Assembly (NCBI GenBank): GCA_903907905.1 | Contig: CAIVPX010000153.1 | Coordinates: 1-51,713 of the forward strand | Length of the DNA stretch: 51,713 nt | Direction of reading: 5' to 3' | Source: an uncultured bacterium | GTDB lineage: Bacteria > Pseudomonadota > Gammaproteobacteria > Burkholderiales > Burkholderiaceae_E | Shown: piece after piece, positions 9,244 to 16,812 of the stretch | Position numbering within the stretch: position 1 is the stretch's first letter | How the letters are laid out: every line of letters starts with the position of its first letter | Notes under the pieces: model-generated | Told to the model about the DNA's origin: nothing | Databases searched by the model: none | Seen by the model: only the letters and a program-made list of their open reading frames with translations | Translations under genes and position numbers: made by a program

Positions 9244-10227
9244 ATGATGAAAGACAGGCTTGTCAGAACCCTGGCCGGACTTGCATTGGCAGTCACGGCC
9301 CTGGCCGCTGGCGCTCAGCAGTACCCCAGCCGGCCCGTGACCATGGTGGTCCCGTTTGCGGCGGGCGGGCCCACCGACATCGTCGCGCGCAGCCTCGCCG
9401 ACGCCATGGGTCGGGCGCTGCCGGGCAGCAACTTCGTCGTCGACAACACGGGCGGCGCCGGGGGCACCCTGGGTGTGAGCAAGGTGGCACGCGCCAGCGC
9501 CGACGGCTACACGCTGCTGGTGCACCACATCGGCATGGCAACCTCGCCCACGCTCTACCGCAAGCTGCCCTACGATACCCTGAAAGATTTCGAGTACGTG
9601 GGCCTCATCAATGAAGTGGCCATGACCCTGCTCGTCAAGACGGCCATGCCCGTGAAGGACATGAAGGAGTTTCTGCCTTTCCTGCGCCAGAACGCATCAA
9701 AAATCAGCCTTGCCAATGCCGGTATCGGGTCGGCCTCGCATCTGTGCGGCCTGCTCTTCATGAGCGCCGTCCAGACCGATCTGGTCACCGTGCCCTACAA
9801 GGGCACCGCACCTGCGCTGGCCGATCTCATGGGCGGCCAGGTCGATCTGCTCTGCGACCAGACCACCAACACCGTGCCGCAGATCAAGTCCGGCAAGGTG
9901 AGGGCGCTTGCGGTCACCACGCCGGCCCGGCTGCCGGTGCTGCCCGATTTGCCCACGCTCGACGAGAGTGGGCTCAAGGGGTTTGATGTCGCCGTGTGGC
10001 ATGGTCTGTACGCGCCCCGCGGCACGCCCAAGCCGGTGATCGACAGGCTGGTCTCGGGCCTGCAGCAGTCACTGCAGGACCCGGCCATCGTCAAGCGCTT
10101 TGCCGAACTGGGCACCGAACCGGTGCCGCTCGCCAAGGCCACGCCCGAGGCGTTGCGCACCCACCTGACTGCCGAGATCGACAAGTGGGCGCCGCTCATC
10201 CGCAAGGCCGGCACCTACGCTGACTGA
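9244..10227 (+). CDS. Bug/TctC-family periplasmic solute-binding protein
   Basis: Bug proteins bind carboxylates or related small molecules in the periplasm for tripartite tricarboxylate (TctABC) transporters or signalling. A signal peptide ends near ALAAGAQQYPSRP. The mature protein begins with the family hallmark YPSRPVTMVVPFAAGGPTD, followed by VDNTGGAGGTLG and YKGTAPALADLMGGQVD. About 327 residues. The start at ATG 9244 is chosen because AAGG lies 7 bases upstream; a GTG at 9238 is less likely. No TctA or TctB gene is present, so it is an orphan receptor as is common in Bordetella relatives. Its position between ttuC and glycerate kinase suggests a hydroxy-acid ligand. Confidence 0.93.
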   Translation: MMKDRLVRTLAGLALAVTALAAGAQQYPSRPVTMVVPFAAGGPTDIVARSLADAMGRALPGSNFVVDNTGGAGGTLGVSKVARASADGYTLLVHHIGMATSPTLYRKLPYDTLKDFEYVGLINEVAMTLLVKTAMPVKDMKEFLPFLRQNASKISLANAGIGSASHLCGLLFMSAVQTDLVTVPYKGTAPALADLMGGQVDLLCDQTTNTVPQIKSGKVRALAVTTPARLPVLPDLPTLDESGLKGFDVAVWHGLYAPRGTPKPVIDRLVSGLQQSLQDPAIVKRFAELGTEPVPLAKATPEALRTHLTAEIDKWAPLIRKAGTYAD

Positions 10228-10233
10228 AACGCG

Positions 10234-10261
10234 CCGTCGGGCTGCCTGTGCAGCCCGACGG
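10234..10261 (+). terminator. Perfect 12-bp hairpin after the Bug gene
   Basis: CCGTCGGGCTGC (10234-10245), loop CTGT, then GCAGCCCGACGG (10250-10261). It begins 6 bases after the Bug stop codon and ends about 30 bases before the glycerate kinase start. There is no T run, so it may be a partial terminator or an mRNA-stabilising structure that lowers expression of the downstream gene relative to the binding protein. Confidence 0.65.
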
Positions 10262-10291
10262 GCGAACCTTCGCCGGATGACGAGGCGATTC

Positions 10292-11578
10292 GTGACTCAC
10301 CCCGCGCAATGGCTTGCAGACAGCTTTGCAGCGGCCGTGGCCGCAGCCGATCCGCTCAAAATCCTGCCCGACTGGCTGCCCCGCGAAGCGGTGCTGCGAA
10401 GCTACCGCCGCACCCTGGTGGTGGGCGCGGGCAAGGCCGCAGCCAGCATGGCTTGCGCGGTCGAGCGCCACTGGCCGGCCGACTGTCCGCTCGATGGGCT
10501 GGTGGTCACACGCTATGGGCACGGCTTGCCGTGCGATCGCATCGAGGTGATCGAGGCCGGCCATCCAGTGCCCGACGAGGCGGGCGAGCGCGCGGCGCTG
10601 CGCATCCTCGAGCAGGCTCGCGGGCTCGGACCCGAGGACCTGCTCCTGGTCCTGGTCTCGGGCGGGGGCTCGAGTCTGCTCAGCCTGCCCGTGGCCGAGG
10701 TGCCGATGGCCGAGCTCAAGGCGGTGACGCGCGCGCTGCTTGCCAGCGGAGCGCCGATCCAGGACATCAACGTGGTTCGAAAGCACCTGTCGCAAATTCA
10801 GGGCGGTCGGCTTGCCCAGGCTTGCCCGGCAAAGGTGATTGCGCTGGTGATTTCCGATGTCGCCGGTGACGACCTGTCGGCCATCGCCAGTGGCCCCTGC
10901 TCGCCCGACCCGAGCACCTACGCCGATGCGATCGACATCCTCGAGCGCTGGCAGATCCGGGCGCCGCAGACGGTTCAGCGCTGGCTCGAGCGGGGTGCGC
11001 GTGGCGAGGTCGCCGAGACGCCCAAACCCGGTGACGCGTTGTTTGCGCGCGTCGATCAGCACCTGGTGGCGAGTGCGCACCGCAGCCTCGAGGCCGGCGC
11101 TGCGGTGTTCCGAGCAGCCGGCATACCGGCCGTGATCCTGGGCGACACCCTCACCGGCGAGGCAAGGGACGCCGCACAGGTCATGGCGGCGCTTGCACGC
11201 GAGATCGCACAGCACGCGCAGCCTTTCTCGCGGCCGGTCGCGCTCATTTCGGGTGGCGAGTGTACGGTGACGGTACGCGGTCGCGGCCGGGGCGGGCGCT
11301 GCAGCGAATTTCTGCTGGCGCTGGCGCAGGCAGGCGCGGGCATCGAGGCGATGTGGGCGCTGGCGGCCGACACCGATGGCATCGACGGGGTCGAAGACAA
11401 CGCCGGCGCGCGGCTGGCGCCCGACACGCTGGCGCGGGCCGCGGCGCTCGGGCTGGATCCCCGCCGGCTGCTCGCAGACAATGATGCCTACGCCTTTTTT
11501 GCCGCGCTGGGTGATCTGGTGGTCACCGGCCCGACGCGGACCAATGTGAACGACTACCGCGCCATCCTGCTTTGCTGA
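10292..11578 (+). CDS. ttuD: Glycerate 2-kinase / hydroxypyruvate reductase-type MOFRL protein
   Basis: The GckA/TtuD family phosphorylates D-glycerate to 2-phosphoglycerate; it was historically called hydroxypyruvate reductase in tartrate loci. The N-terminal domain has RTLVVGAGKAAASMA, GHPVPDEAG and LVLVSGGGSSLL. The C-terminal MOFRL domain has LISGGECTVTV, GRGGRCSEFLLALA and AADTDGIDG. An ATG at 10277 opens the frame, but the GTG at 10292 has GAGG at spacing 6 and gives a family-like MTHPAQWLADSF start. Length is about 428 residues. With ttuC it would carry tartrate or erythronate-derived glycerate into glycolysis. The fold is certain; the in vivo substrate is inferred from context. Confidence 0.92.
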   Translation: MTHPAQWLADSFAAAVAAADPLKILPDWLPREAVLRSYRRTLVVGAGKAAASMACAVERHWPADCPLDGLVVTRYGHGLPCDRIEVIEAGHPVPDEAGERAALRILEQARGLGPEDLLLVLVSGGGSSLLSLPVAEVPMAELKAVTRALLASGAPIQDINVVRKHLSQIQGGRLAQACPAKVIALVISDVAGDDLSAIASGPCSPDPSTYADAIDILERWQIRAPQTVQRWLERGARGEVAETPKPGDALFARVDQHLVASAHRSLEAGAAVFRAAGIPAVILGDTLTGEARDAAQVMAALAREIAQHAQPFSRPVALISGGECTVTVRGRGRGGRCSEFLLALAQAGAGIEAMWALAADTDGIDGVEDNAGARLAPDTLARAAALGLDPRRLLADNDAYAFFAALGDLVVTGPTRTNVNDYRAILLC

Positions 11579-11633
11579 GCGAGCTGGCGCATCGGCCGTG
11601 CCCGGTGCGCCGATCCATCCTGCCCAACCGCCC

Positions 11634-11648
11634 AAGGAGGCTGCCCTG
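11634..11648 (+). promoter_or_regulatory. Strong ribosome-binding site before a CTG start (pyrC)
   Basis: AAGGAGG at 11634-11640, a perfect Shine-Dalgarno core, is followed after 5 bases by CTG at 11646. No ATG, GTG or TTG lies within range in this frame. The next upstream start, GTG 11598, has no ribosome site. This decides the pyrC start. Confidence 0.75.
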
Positions 11649-12689
11649 AACGCTGCTGCCACGCTTTCCCTGACCCGACCCGATGACTGGCATCTGCATC
11701 TGCGTGACGGCGAGGCGCTTGCCGCCGTGATCGGTGCCAGTGCGCGTCAGTTCGCCCGCGCGATCGTGATGCCCAACCTTAAGCCGCCGGTGACCACGCT
11801 CGCGCAGGCCCAGGCTTATCGCCAGCGCATTATCGAAGCCTTGCCGTCAGGGCTTGCTTTCGAGCCGCTGATGACGCTTTACCTCACCGACAACAGCAGC
11901 GCCGACGAAATCCGGCAGTCGGCGGCGAGCGGCATCGTGCACGCGGTGAAACTGTATCCGGCCGGCGCCACCACCAACTCCGACGCGGGCGTGTCCGATC
12001 TGCGCCGCACCTACGGCGCGCTCGAGGCGATGCAGGCGGTGGGCATGCCGCTGCTGGTGCATGGTGAGGTCACCGACGCCACGGTCGATGTGTTCGATCG
12101 CGAGGCGATTTTCATCGACCGGGTGCTTGAGCCCCTGCGGCGTGATTTTCCGGCGCTCAAGGTGGTACTTGAGCACATCACCACCTTGGAAGCGGCCCAG
12201 TACGTGAGCAGTGCAGCGGGGCCCATTGCGGCCACCCTCACGGCGCATCATCTGCTCTGGAACCGAAACGCCCTGTTCGTAGGTGGACTGCGGCCGCACT
12301 GGTACTGTCTGCCGGTGCTCAAGCGGGAGCAACATCGCCAGGCGCTGGTGTCGGCGGCGACCAGCGGCAGTCCACGCTTTTTTCTTGGCACCGACAGCGC
12401 GCCGCATGCCGCGCGCCTGAAGGAGCACGCGGCAGCTTGCGCGGGTTGCTACACGGCGCCGCATGCGCTCGAACTCTATGCCACCGCCTTCGAGCGCGCG
12501 GGCGCACTCGACCGCCTGGAGGCCTTCGCCAGTTTCCACGGACCCGATTTCTACGGCCTGCCGCGCAACCGCACGCGTATCACCCTGCGCCGCGAACCCT
12601 GGCAGATTCCCGACTCGCTGCCTTTCGGCGCTGATCAGATCGTGCCGCTGGCCTCGGGCGAGACGCTCGACTGGCGCCTGGCCGAGTAA
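11646..12689 (+). CDS. pyrC: Dihydroorotase (PyrC type), probable CTG start
   Basis: A zinc enzyme of de novo pyrimidine synthesis that converts carbamoyl-aspartate to dihydroorotate in the cytosol. Counting from the CTG, the metal ligands fall at H16 and H18 (HLHLRDG), K102 (the carbamylated lysine in VKLYPAGATTN), H139 (LVHGEV), H177 (LEHITT) and D250 (LGTDSAPHA). This matches the spacing of the E. coli enzyme. The protein is about 347 residues, the usual length of the E. coli-type class. The GTG at 11598 would add 16 proline-rich residues that the family lacks. It follows the glycerate kinase by 67 bases and precedes a DUF3025 gene by 12, so co-transcription downstream is likely. Confidence 0.95.
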   Translation: MNAAATLSLTRPDDWHLHLRDGEALAAVIGASARQFARAIVMPNLKPPVTTLAQAQAYRQRIIEALPSGLAFEPLMTLYLTDNSSADEIRQSAASGIVHAVKLYPAGATTNSDAGVSDLRRTYGALEAMQAVGMPLLVHGEVTDATVDVFDREAIFIDRVLEPLRRDFPALKVVLEHITTLEAAQYVSSAAGPIAATLTAHHLLWNRNALFVGGLRPHWYCLPVLKREQHRQALVSAATSGSPRFFLGTDSAPHAARLKEHAAACAGCYTAPHALELYATAFERAGALDRLEAFASFHGPDFYGLPRNRTRITLRREPWQIPDSLPFGADQIVPLASGETLDWRLAE

Positions 12690-12701
12690 GGTCGCCTGCC
12701 C

Positions 12702-13541
12702 GTGGCCCGGGATCCCGACGAGGTCATCGCGCTGCCCGGGGACGTGCAGGCGGATGGTCGAGCCGGTGAGGGCCCCTGGTGCGGTGTGCTGCGTCCGTGG
12801 GTCGATGCCCGGTTTGAACCGTCGGCGGGTGCCATGGCGCTCAATCGCCTGAATGCGATCGCGTGCAAGCGTGGCCTCGTCAATGCGGCGGGTCGACCGA
12901 TCCGCTTTGTCGAGCCGATGGCGGGCGAAGAGCGCAGTGCCGCCGCCTACGAATTGCAGATCTGGCAAACCGGGCAGGTGCCCACGCGAACGGTCGGGCG
13001 AGGCGCGCTACACGATCTGTACAACGCGCTGGCCTGGATGGCGTATCCGGCCGTGAAGGCTCGCTTGAACGCTTTGCAGGCGGACCGACTGAGCGCTGCG
13101 GGCCCGGCTGCGGGCTCGTCGAGCGGGCGCGGGCGTCTGCGCGACCGCATCACGCTCTTCGATGAGAGTGGGGCGCTGTTCGTCACCGACGATCCCGATC
13201 TGGCCGCAGCGCTTCGCAGCTTCGACTGGCAGACGCTCTTCGTGCGCGAGCGGCGCGCGTTCGAGCAACAACGCGTTCGCGTGTGTCTGCTGGGCCATGC
13301 GCTGTTCGAGAAACTTCATGCGCCCTACAAGTCGATCTGCGCGCATGCGTGGGGGGTGACGCTACCGGCGCAGACGCCCCTGGATGACATCGACCGCTGG
13401 GTGGCGACCCGCCTTGATGCGCAGGCCCTGGAAAGCCTCTCGCCGCTGCCGCTCCTGGGCGTGCCGGGTTGGTGGCGCGGCAACGAAGACCCGGCGTTCT
13501 ACAATGACGAATCGGTGTTTCGACAGGGGCGCGGGCGATGA
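12702..13541 (+). CDS. DUF3025 family protein
   Basis: A cytosolic protein of unknown function. The family signature is visible as LHDLYNALAWMAYPAVKARLN, with the usual RGRLRDRITLFDESGALFVTDD and a C-terminal LLGVPGWWRGNEDPAFYND. 279 residues. The start is the GTG at 12702, 12 bases after pyrC. There are no signal peptide or membrane segments. It overlaps the next gene in an ATGA junction, so it is translationally coupled to the epimerase. The family is frequent in betaproteobacteria, and I know no tested activity. The position after pyrC does not by itself show a pyrimidine role. Confidence 0.85.
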   Translation: MARDPDEVIALPGDVQADGRAGEGPWCGVLRPWVDARFEPSAGAMALNRLNAIACKRGLVNAAGRPIRFVEPMAGEERSAAAYELQIWQTGQVPTRTVGRGALHDLYNALAWMAYPAVKARLNALQADRLSAAGPAAGSSSGRGRLRDRITLFDESGALFVTDDPDLAAALRSFDWQTLFVRERRAFEQQRVRVCLLGHALFEKLHAPYKSICAHAWGVTLPAQTPLDDIDRWVATRLDAQALESLSPLPLLGVPGWWRGNEDPAFYNDESVFRQGRGR

Positions 13542-14530
13542 ACATTCTGGTGACGGGCGGCGCGGGTTTTCTCGGGCAGCAACTCATTGCGTCGGTGCTT
13601 GCACGCGGTGGCCTGTGTCTTGACGGTTCCGATCAGCCCCGGATGCCCGATCGCATCACCTGCTTTGACCAGACCGAAGGCCGCCTGACCGACCCGCGGG
13701 TGTTCAATGTAGCGGGCGATATCGCCGACCCGGCGACGCTCGCCCGGCTGATCGATGCCGAGACGCGTGTCGTGGTGCACCTGGCCGCAGTGGTCAGCGG
13801 CACGGCCGAGGCCGATTTCGACCTCGGCATGCGCGTCAACATCGACGGCACCCGTTACCTGCTCGAAGCCTGTCGCGCCCGGGCCACCCGCCCGAGGCTG
13901 CTGCTGTCAAGTTCGCTTGCGGTCTTTGGCGGTGAGCTGCCAGCGGTCGTCGATGATGCCGTGGCGCCCACCCCGCAGGGCTCTTACGGCGTGCAAAAGC
14001 TGATCGGCGAATGGCTGGTCCACGATTACTCCCGTAAAGGCTTTATCGACGGTCGTAGCGTTCGCATCCCCACGGTGGTGGTGCGACCCGGCCGACCCAA
14101 CGGAGCCGCCTCAGGCTTTGCGTCCAACATCATCCGCGAGCCCCTCGCGGGGCGCGAGGCCGTTCTGCCGGTGGACCGCGCCGTACGGATGTGGGTGAGC
14201 TCGCCCCGCAGCGCCGTGAGCAATCTGCTACACGCGGTGTCGCTGCCGGACGCAGTCTGGGGCTGGAACCGCTCACTCAACCTGCCGGGGCTCACGGTGA
14301 GCATGTACGAGGCGCTCGACGCGCTCGAGGCGGTCGGCGGTCCCCATGCGCGTGCCTTGGTCCTTGAGCGGCCCGACCCGGCCATTGCGCGACTGGTGCA
14401 GAGCTGGCCCGACCGGTTCAGCACCGATCGGGCGCTCGCCATGGGCTTTGCCGCCGATGCGAGCTTCGAGGCGATCGTCCAGGCCTACGTGCAGGACAAT
14501 GCCGAGGCGGTCAGCGCACTCAGAAGCTGA
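13538..14530 (+). CDS. denD: NAD-dependent epimerase/dehydrogenase, D-erythronate dehydrogenase type
   Basis: A short-chain (extended SDR) enzyme. Characterised DenD oxidises D-erythronate to 2-oxo-tetronate. The NAD-binding GGAGFLG lies at residues 7-13. The catalytic pair is Y150 and K154 (YGVQK), with the serine in LLLSSSLAVFGG. The family-specific VVHLAAVVSGTAEADFDLGM and VVVRPGRPNGAASGFASNII are both present, as is NLPGLTVSMYEAL. 330 residues, full length. The remaining denABC-like partners (kinase, isomerase, aldolase) are not in the window. It shares an ATGA overlap with the DUF3025 gene. The epimerase fold is certain; the exact sugar-acid substrate is inferred from these motifs. Confidence 0.87.
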   Translation: MNILVTGGAGFLGQQLIASVLARGGLCLDGSDQPRMPDRITCFDQTEGRLTDPRVFNVAGDIADPATLARLIDAETRVVVHLAAVVSGTAEADFDLGMRVNIDGTRYLLEACRARATRPRLLLSSSLAVFGGELPAVVDDAVAPTPQGSYGVQKLIGEWLVHDYSRKGFIDGRSVRIPTVVVRPGRPNGAASGFASNIIREPLAGREAVLPVDRAVRMWVSSPRSAVSNLLHAVSLPDAVWGWNRSLNLPGLTVSMYEALDALEAVGGPHARALVLERPDPAIARLVQSWPDRFSTDRALAMGFAADASFEAIVQAYVQDNAEAVSALRS

Positions 14531-14555
14531 GCGCGCTGCGTTAAGATCACGGGGC

Positions 14556-14969
14556 GGGGCAGGCTGGACGGTCGTCGGCTGCCGGGCGAAAGCCCGTCGG
14601 CGGGAGGAAGGTCCGGACTCCACAGGACAGGGTGCTGGCTAACGGCCAGGCGTGGCGTGCCGAAAGGCGCGTGCGCGACGGAAAGTGGAACAGAAAACAT
14701 ACCGCCCAAGCACCGACGGGTGACCGTCGGTGACGGCAAGGTTGAAATGGTGAGGTAAGAGCTCACCGCGGTCGTGGCGACATGACCGGCATGCTAAACC
14801 CCACCCGGAGCAACATCGAATAGGCACACGCGCAGCCCCCCGGGTTGCACAGGGCGGTCCGCCCGAGTGTGCGGGTAGATGGCTCGAGCGCGCGGGTAAC
14901 CGTGCGCCTAGATGAATGATCGTCACGCCGGTTCGCCGGCGCACAGAATCCGGCCTACAGGCCTGCCCC
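14556..14969 (+). ncRNA. rnpB: RNase P RNA, bacterial type A
   Basis: The catalytic RNA that removes tRNA 5' leaders. GGGGCAGGC (14556-14564) pairs with GCCTGCCCC (14961-14969) as helix P1. Conserved landmarks in order are GAGGAAGGTCCGG (14604-14616), the CACAGGACAGGGTGC segment, AACAGAAAACATACCGCC, GGTAAGAGCTCACCGC, AAACCCCACCCGGAGCAA, GATGAATGATCGTCAC and ACAGAATCCGG (from 14943). Length is about 414 bases, typical of betaproteobacteria. A possible -10 (TAAGAT, 14542-14547) lies just upstream, although I see no good -35. Placement directly before mraZ also occurs in Pseudomonas. Confidence 0.96.
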
Positions 14970-15285
14970 GCAACGACTTGGGCGCAATTGCCCTCGCGGC
15001 GCGCCTACCTCCGGCGGGTCCTGCGCGGCGATGCCGAGCCTGGGTGGTCTTTTGGGGGTTTCGCCCCATGGCTGTCTGGCGGCATCCAGAACGGACCCCC
15101 TGGCGTCACGGCGTTTTCCCTCGCAGCGGGTTTGCGAACCCCTCCTTCGGCTTTTTCCGTCACCTCGTTTCATGTGATTTGGAGAAAGATCATCTAAGTG
15201 CCTAATTTCCCGAATAATTTATCTTTTCAATACCTCGGATTTTTGCGCTAAGTCCTTGACCCGACTGAATAATTCAGGCTTTGCC

Positions 15286-15314
15286 TTGACCGCCTCCAAG
15301 TCAGTGCGTATAGT
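15286..15314 (+). promoter_or_regulatory. Sigma70-type promoter of the mraZ / dcw operon
   Basis: TTGACC (15286-15291), a 17-base spacer, then TATAGT (15309-15314). Spacing is optimal and both hexamers are close to consensus. The last base of the -10 is the first base of the first MraZ box, so MraZ binding would block polymerase directly. It is the only good promoter I see before the 15-gene cluster. Confidence 0.8.
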
Positions 15315-15348
15315 GGGAAATAGTGCAGGAAAGTGTATTTTTATGGGA
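15314..15348 (+). promoter_or_regulatory. MraZ operator with 10-base periodic boxes
   Basis: In E. coli MraZ binds TGGGA repeats spaced by 5 bases. Here TGGGA occurs at 15314-15318 and again at 15344-15348, exactly three 10-base periods apart. The two intervening positions hold the degenerate boxes TGCAG (15324) and TGTAT (15334). AGTG repeats with the same 10-base period at 15312, 15322 and 15332. This fits autoregulation of the cluster by MraZ. Confidence 0.7.
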
Positions 15349-15395
15349 TTTCAACCCGTTCTCGGGGTGTTTTTCCGCTTGGGGTCCGGTGGGGC

Positions 15396-15824
15396 ATGTT
15401 CCAGGGAAGTTCAGCGCTGCTGCTCGATGCAAAGGGGCGGATGACGGTTCCAAGCCGTCATCGCGACGCCCTCGTCGTGCAATGTGAGGGCCGGCTAACC
15501 TTGACCCGGTCGCCGGACGGTTGCCTGCTTCTGTTTCCCCGCCCCGTCTGGGAGGTTCATCGCGAGCGTATCGCTGCGTTGCCGATGAACGCCCGCGGCT
15601 GGACCCGCATCTACTTGGGCAGTGCCTCCGATGTCGACATGGACGGCACCGGCCGCATTCTTATCGCGCCCGAACTTCGTCAGGCGGCGCAACTGAGCAA
15701 GGACGTGATGCTGCTCGGCATGGGCAGTCACTTCGAGGTCTGGGACCTCAACACGCTCAGCGCCAAGGAAGAGCAGACGCTCGCCGCCGGCCTGCCCGAC
15801 GCACTCGCCAATTTTTCGTTCTAG
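15396..15824 (+). CDS. mraZ: Transcriptional regulator MraZ
   Basis: An AbrB-fold, ring-forming DNA-binding protein that represses the dcw operon in E. coli. The two conserved DxxxR repeats are DAKGR (in [17 protein letters not shown]) and DGTGR (in [15 protein letters not shown]). 142 residues, normal length. The ATG at 15396 ([14 protein letters not shown]) matches the family start; longer in-frame openings upstream are not conserved. It is the first gene of the cluster and lies about 45 bases after its probable operator. It ends 10 bases before rsmH. Confidence 0.96.
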   Translation: MFQGSSALLLDAKGRMTVPSRHRDALVVQCEGRLTLTRSPDGCLLLFPRPVWEVHRERIAALPMNARGWTRIYLGSASDVDMDGTGRILIAPELRQAAQLSKDVMLLGMGSHFEVWDLNTLSAKEEQTLAAGLPDALANFSF

Positions 15825-15834
15825 CCGGTGCGAA

Positions 15835-16806
15835 TTGACCGCAGCAGAGGAGGCCGCGACCCAGCAAAACCATGACGGTCATCGGCCGGTGATGCTCGAC
15901 GAAGTGATCGAAGCGCTGGCGATTCGGGAGAACGGCACCTACGTGGACGCCACCTTCGGGCGCGGCGGTCACAGCGCCGCCATCCTGTCGCGGCTGGGCC
16001 CCTCGGGGCGTCTCGTGGCGCTTGATCGCGATCCTCAGGCGGTGGTCTACGGCCAGGCCCGTCTCCAGGACCGGCGGTTGCAGCTGATGCAGGCGCGGTT
16101 TTCAGACCTGGCCGGGGTGCTCGATGGGCTGAAGATGGGTCGCGTCGACGGGGTACTGCTCGATCTGGGCGTGTCCTCGCCGCAGCTCGATGACCCTGCC
16201 AGGGGCTTCAGCTTTCGAGGCACCGGGCCGCTCGACATGCGGATGGATCCGGGCAGCGGCGTGCCGGTGAGGCAGTGGCTGATCGAGGCGTCAGAAGATG
16301 AGATTGCGAGGGTAGTGAAGGACTATGGGGAAGAACGGTTTGCTGTTCCGATTGCAAAGGCGATTGCAGCTCGCTGCCGCCGCGACGGGGACTCGGCCCT
16401 GCGCACGACCGCGGAGCTGGCCGAGCTCGTTGCGGCTGTCGTTCGCAGTCGGCAGCGCGGGGCCCAGAGCGGTCGCGACCCCGCCACCCGGACCTTTCAG
16501 GCTTTACGGATTTTCATCAACGAAGAGCTCGACGAGCTTGCGCGGGGTCTCGAGGCAGCGCGCGATCGCCTCGCGCCTGAGGGCCGCCTCGTGGTGATCA
16601 GCTTTCACTCGCTTGAAGACCGGATGGTCAAGCAATTCATCGCGCGCGAGTCGGGCCGCGATGCGCCGCGCGACCCGGTACGTGGAACCCCGTTGCTTGT
16701 GGCCTGCACGCTGCGCAGTCTCGGCCGTTTGCTGCCCGGTGAAGCGGAGATTGCCCGCAACCCCCGCGCCCGATCAGCGGTCGTGCGCACGGCAGCTCGC
16801 CTCTAA
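15835..16806 (+). CDS. rsmH: 16S rRNA (cytosine-1402 N4)-methyltransferase
   Basis: An S-adenosylmethionine-dependent enzyme that methylates N4 of C1402 in 16S rRNA at the ribosomal P site. The N-terminal HRPVMLDEVIEAL and the cofactor loop DATFGRGGHSAAIL are followed by VLLDLGVSSPQLDDPARGFSF and the C-terminal SFHSLEDRMVKQF. About 323 residues, standard length. The only start before the conserved HRPVML in this frame is TTG at 15835, with no clear ribosome site. GAGGAGG at 15847-15853 has no usable in-frame start behind it. It follows mraZ and precedes ftsL by 6 bases. Confidence 0.95.
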   Translation: MTAAEEAATQQNHDGHRPVMLDEVIEALAIRENGTYVDATFGRGGHSAAILSRLGPSGRLVALDRDPQAVVYGQARLQDRRLQLMQARFSDLAGVLDGLKMGRVDGVLLDLGVSSPQLDDPARGFSFRGTGPLDMRMDPGSGVPVRQWLIEASEDEIARVVKDYGEERFAVPIAKAIAARCRRDGDSALRTTAELAELVAAVVRSRQRGAQSGRDPATRTFQALRIFINEELDELARGLEAARDRLAPEGRLVVISFHSLEDRMVKQFIARESGRDAPRDPVRGTPLLVACTLRSLGRLLPGEAEIARNPRARSAVVRTAARL

Positions 16807-16812
16807 GCGCCC

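Larger units (their letters stand above)
14970..15395 (+). other. 426-base non-coding region between rnpB and mraZ
   Basis: I see no convincing gene here; the small open frames overlap rnpB or lack family-like sequence. A weak hairpin GGGTT-TGCG-AACCC (15128-15141) followed by a T5 run at 15152-15156 could end rnpB transcripts. Bases about 15170-15270 are clearly AT-rich against the surrounding GC-rich DNA. The last 110 bases hold the mraZ promoter and operator listed separately. Confidence 0.6.

Noticed and set aside
10196-11662. 488-residue minus-strand frame opposite glycerate kinase
   Set aside because: Antisense shadow. The plus strand encodes an intact MOFRL glycerate kinase with all family blocks.
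15124-15156. Strong intrinsic terminator for rnpB
   Set aside because: Only a 5-bp stem, and the T run is 11 bases after it, so I list it as a weak possibility and not as a feature.
14912-15205. Two short plus-strand frames and one minus-strand frame overlapping the end of rnpB
   Set aside because: They overlap the conserved RNase P RNA 3' part, lack ribosome sites and show no family-like sequence.
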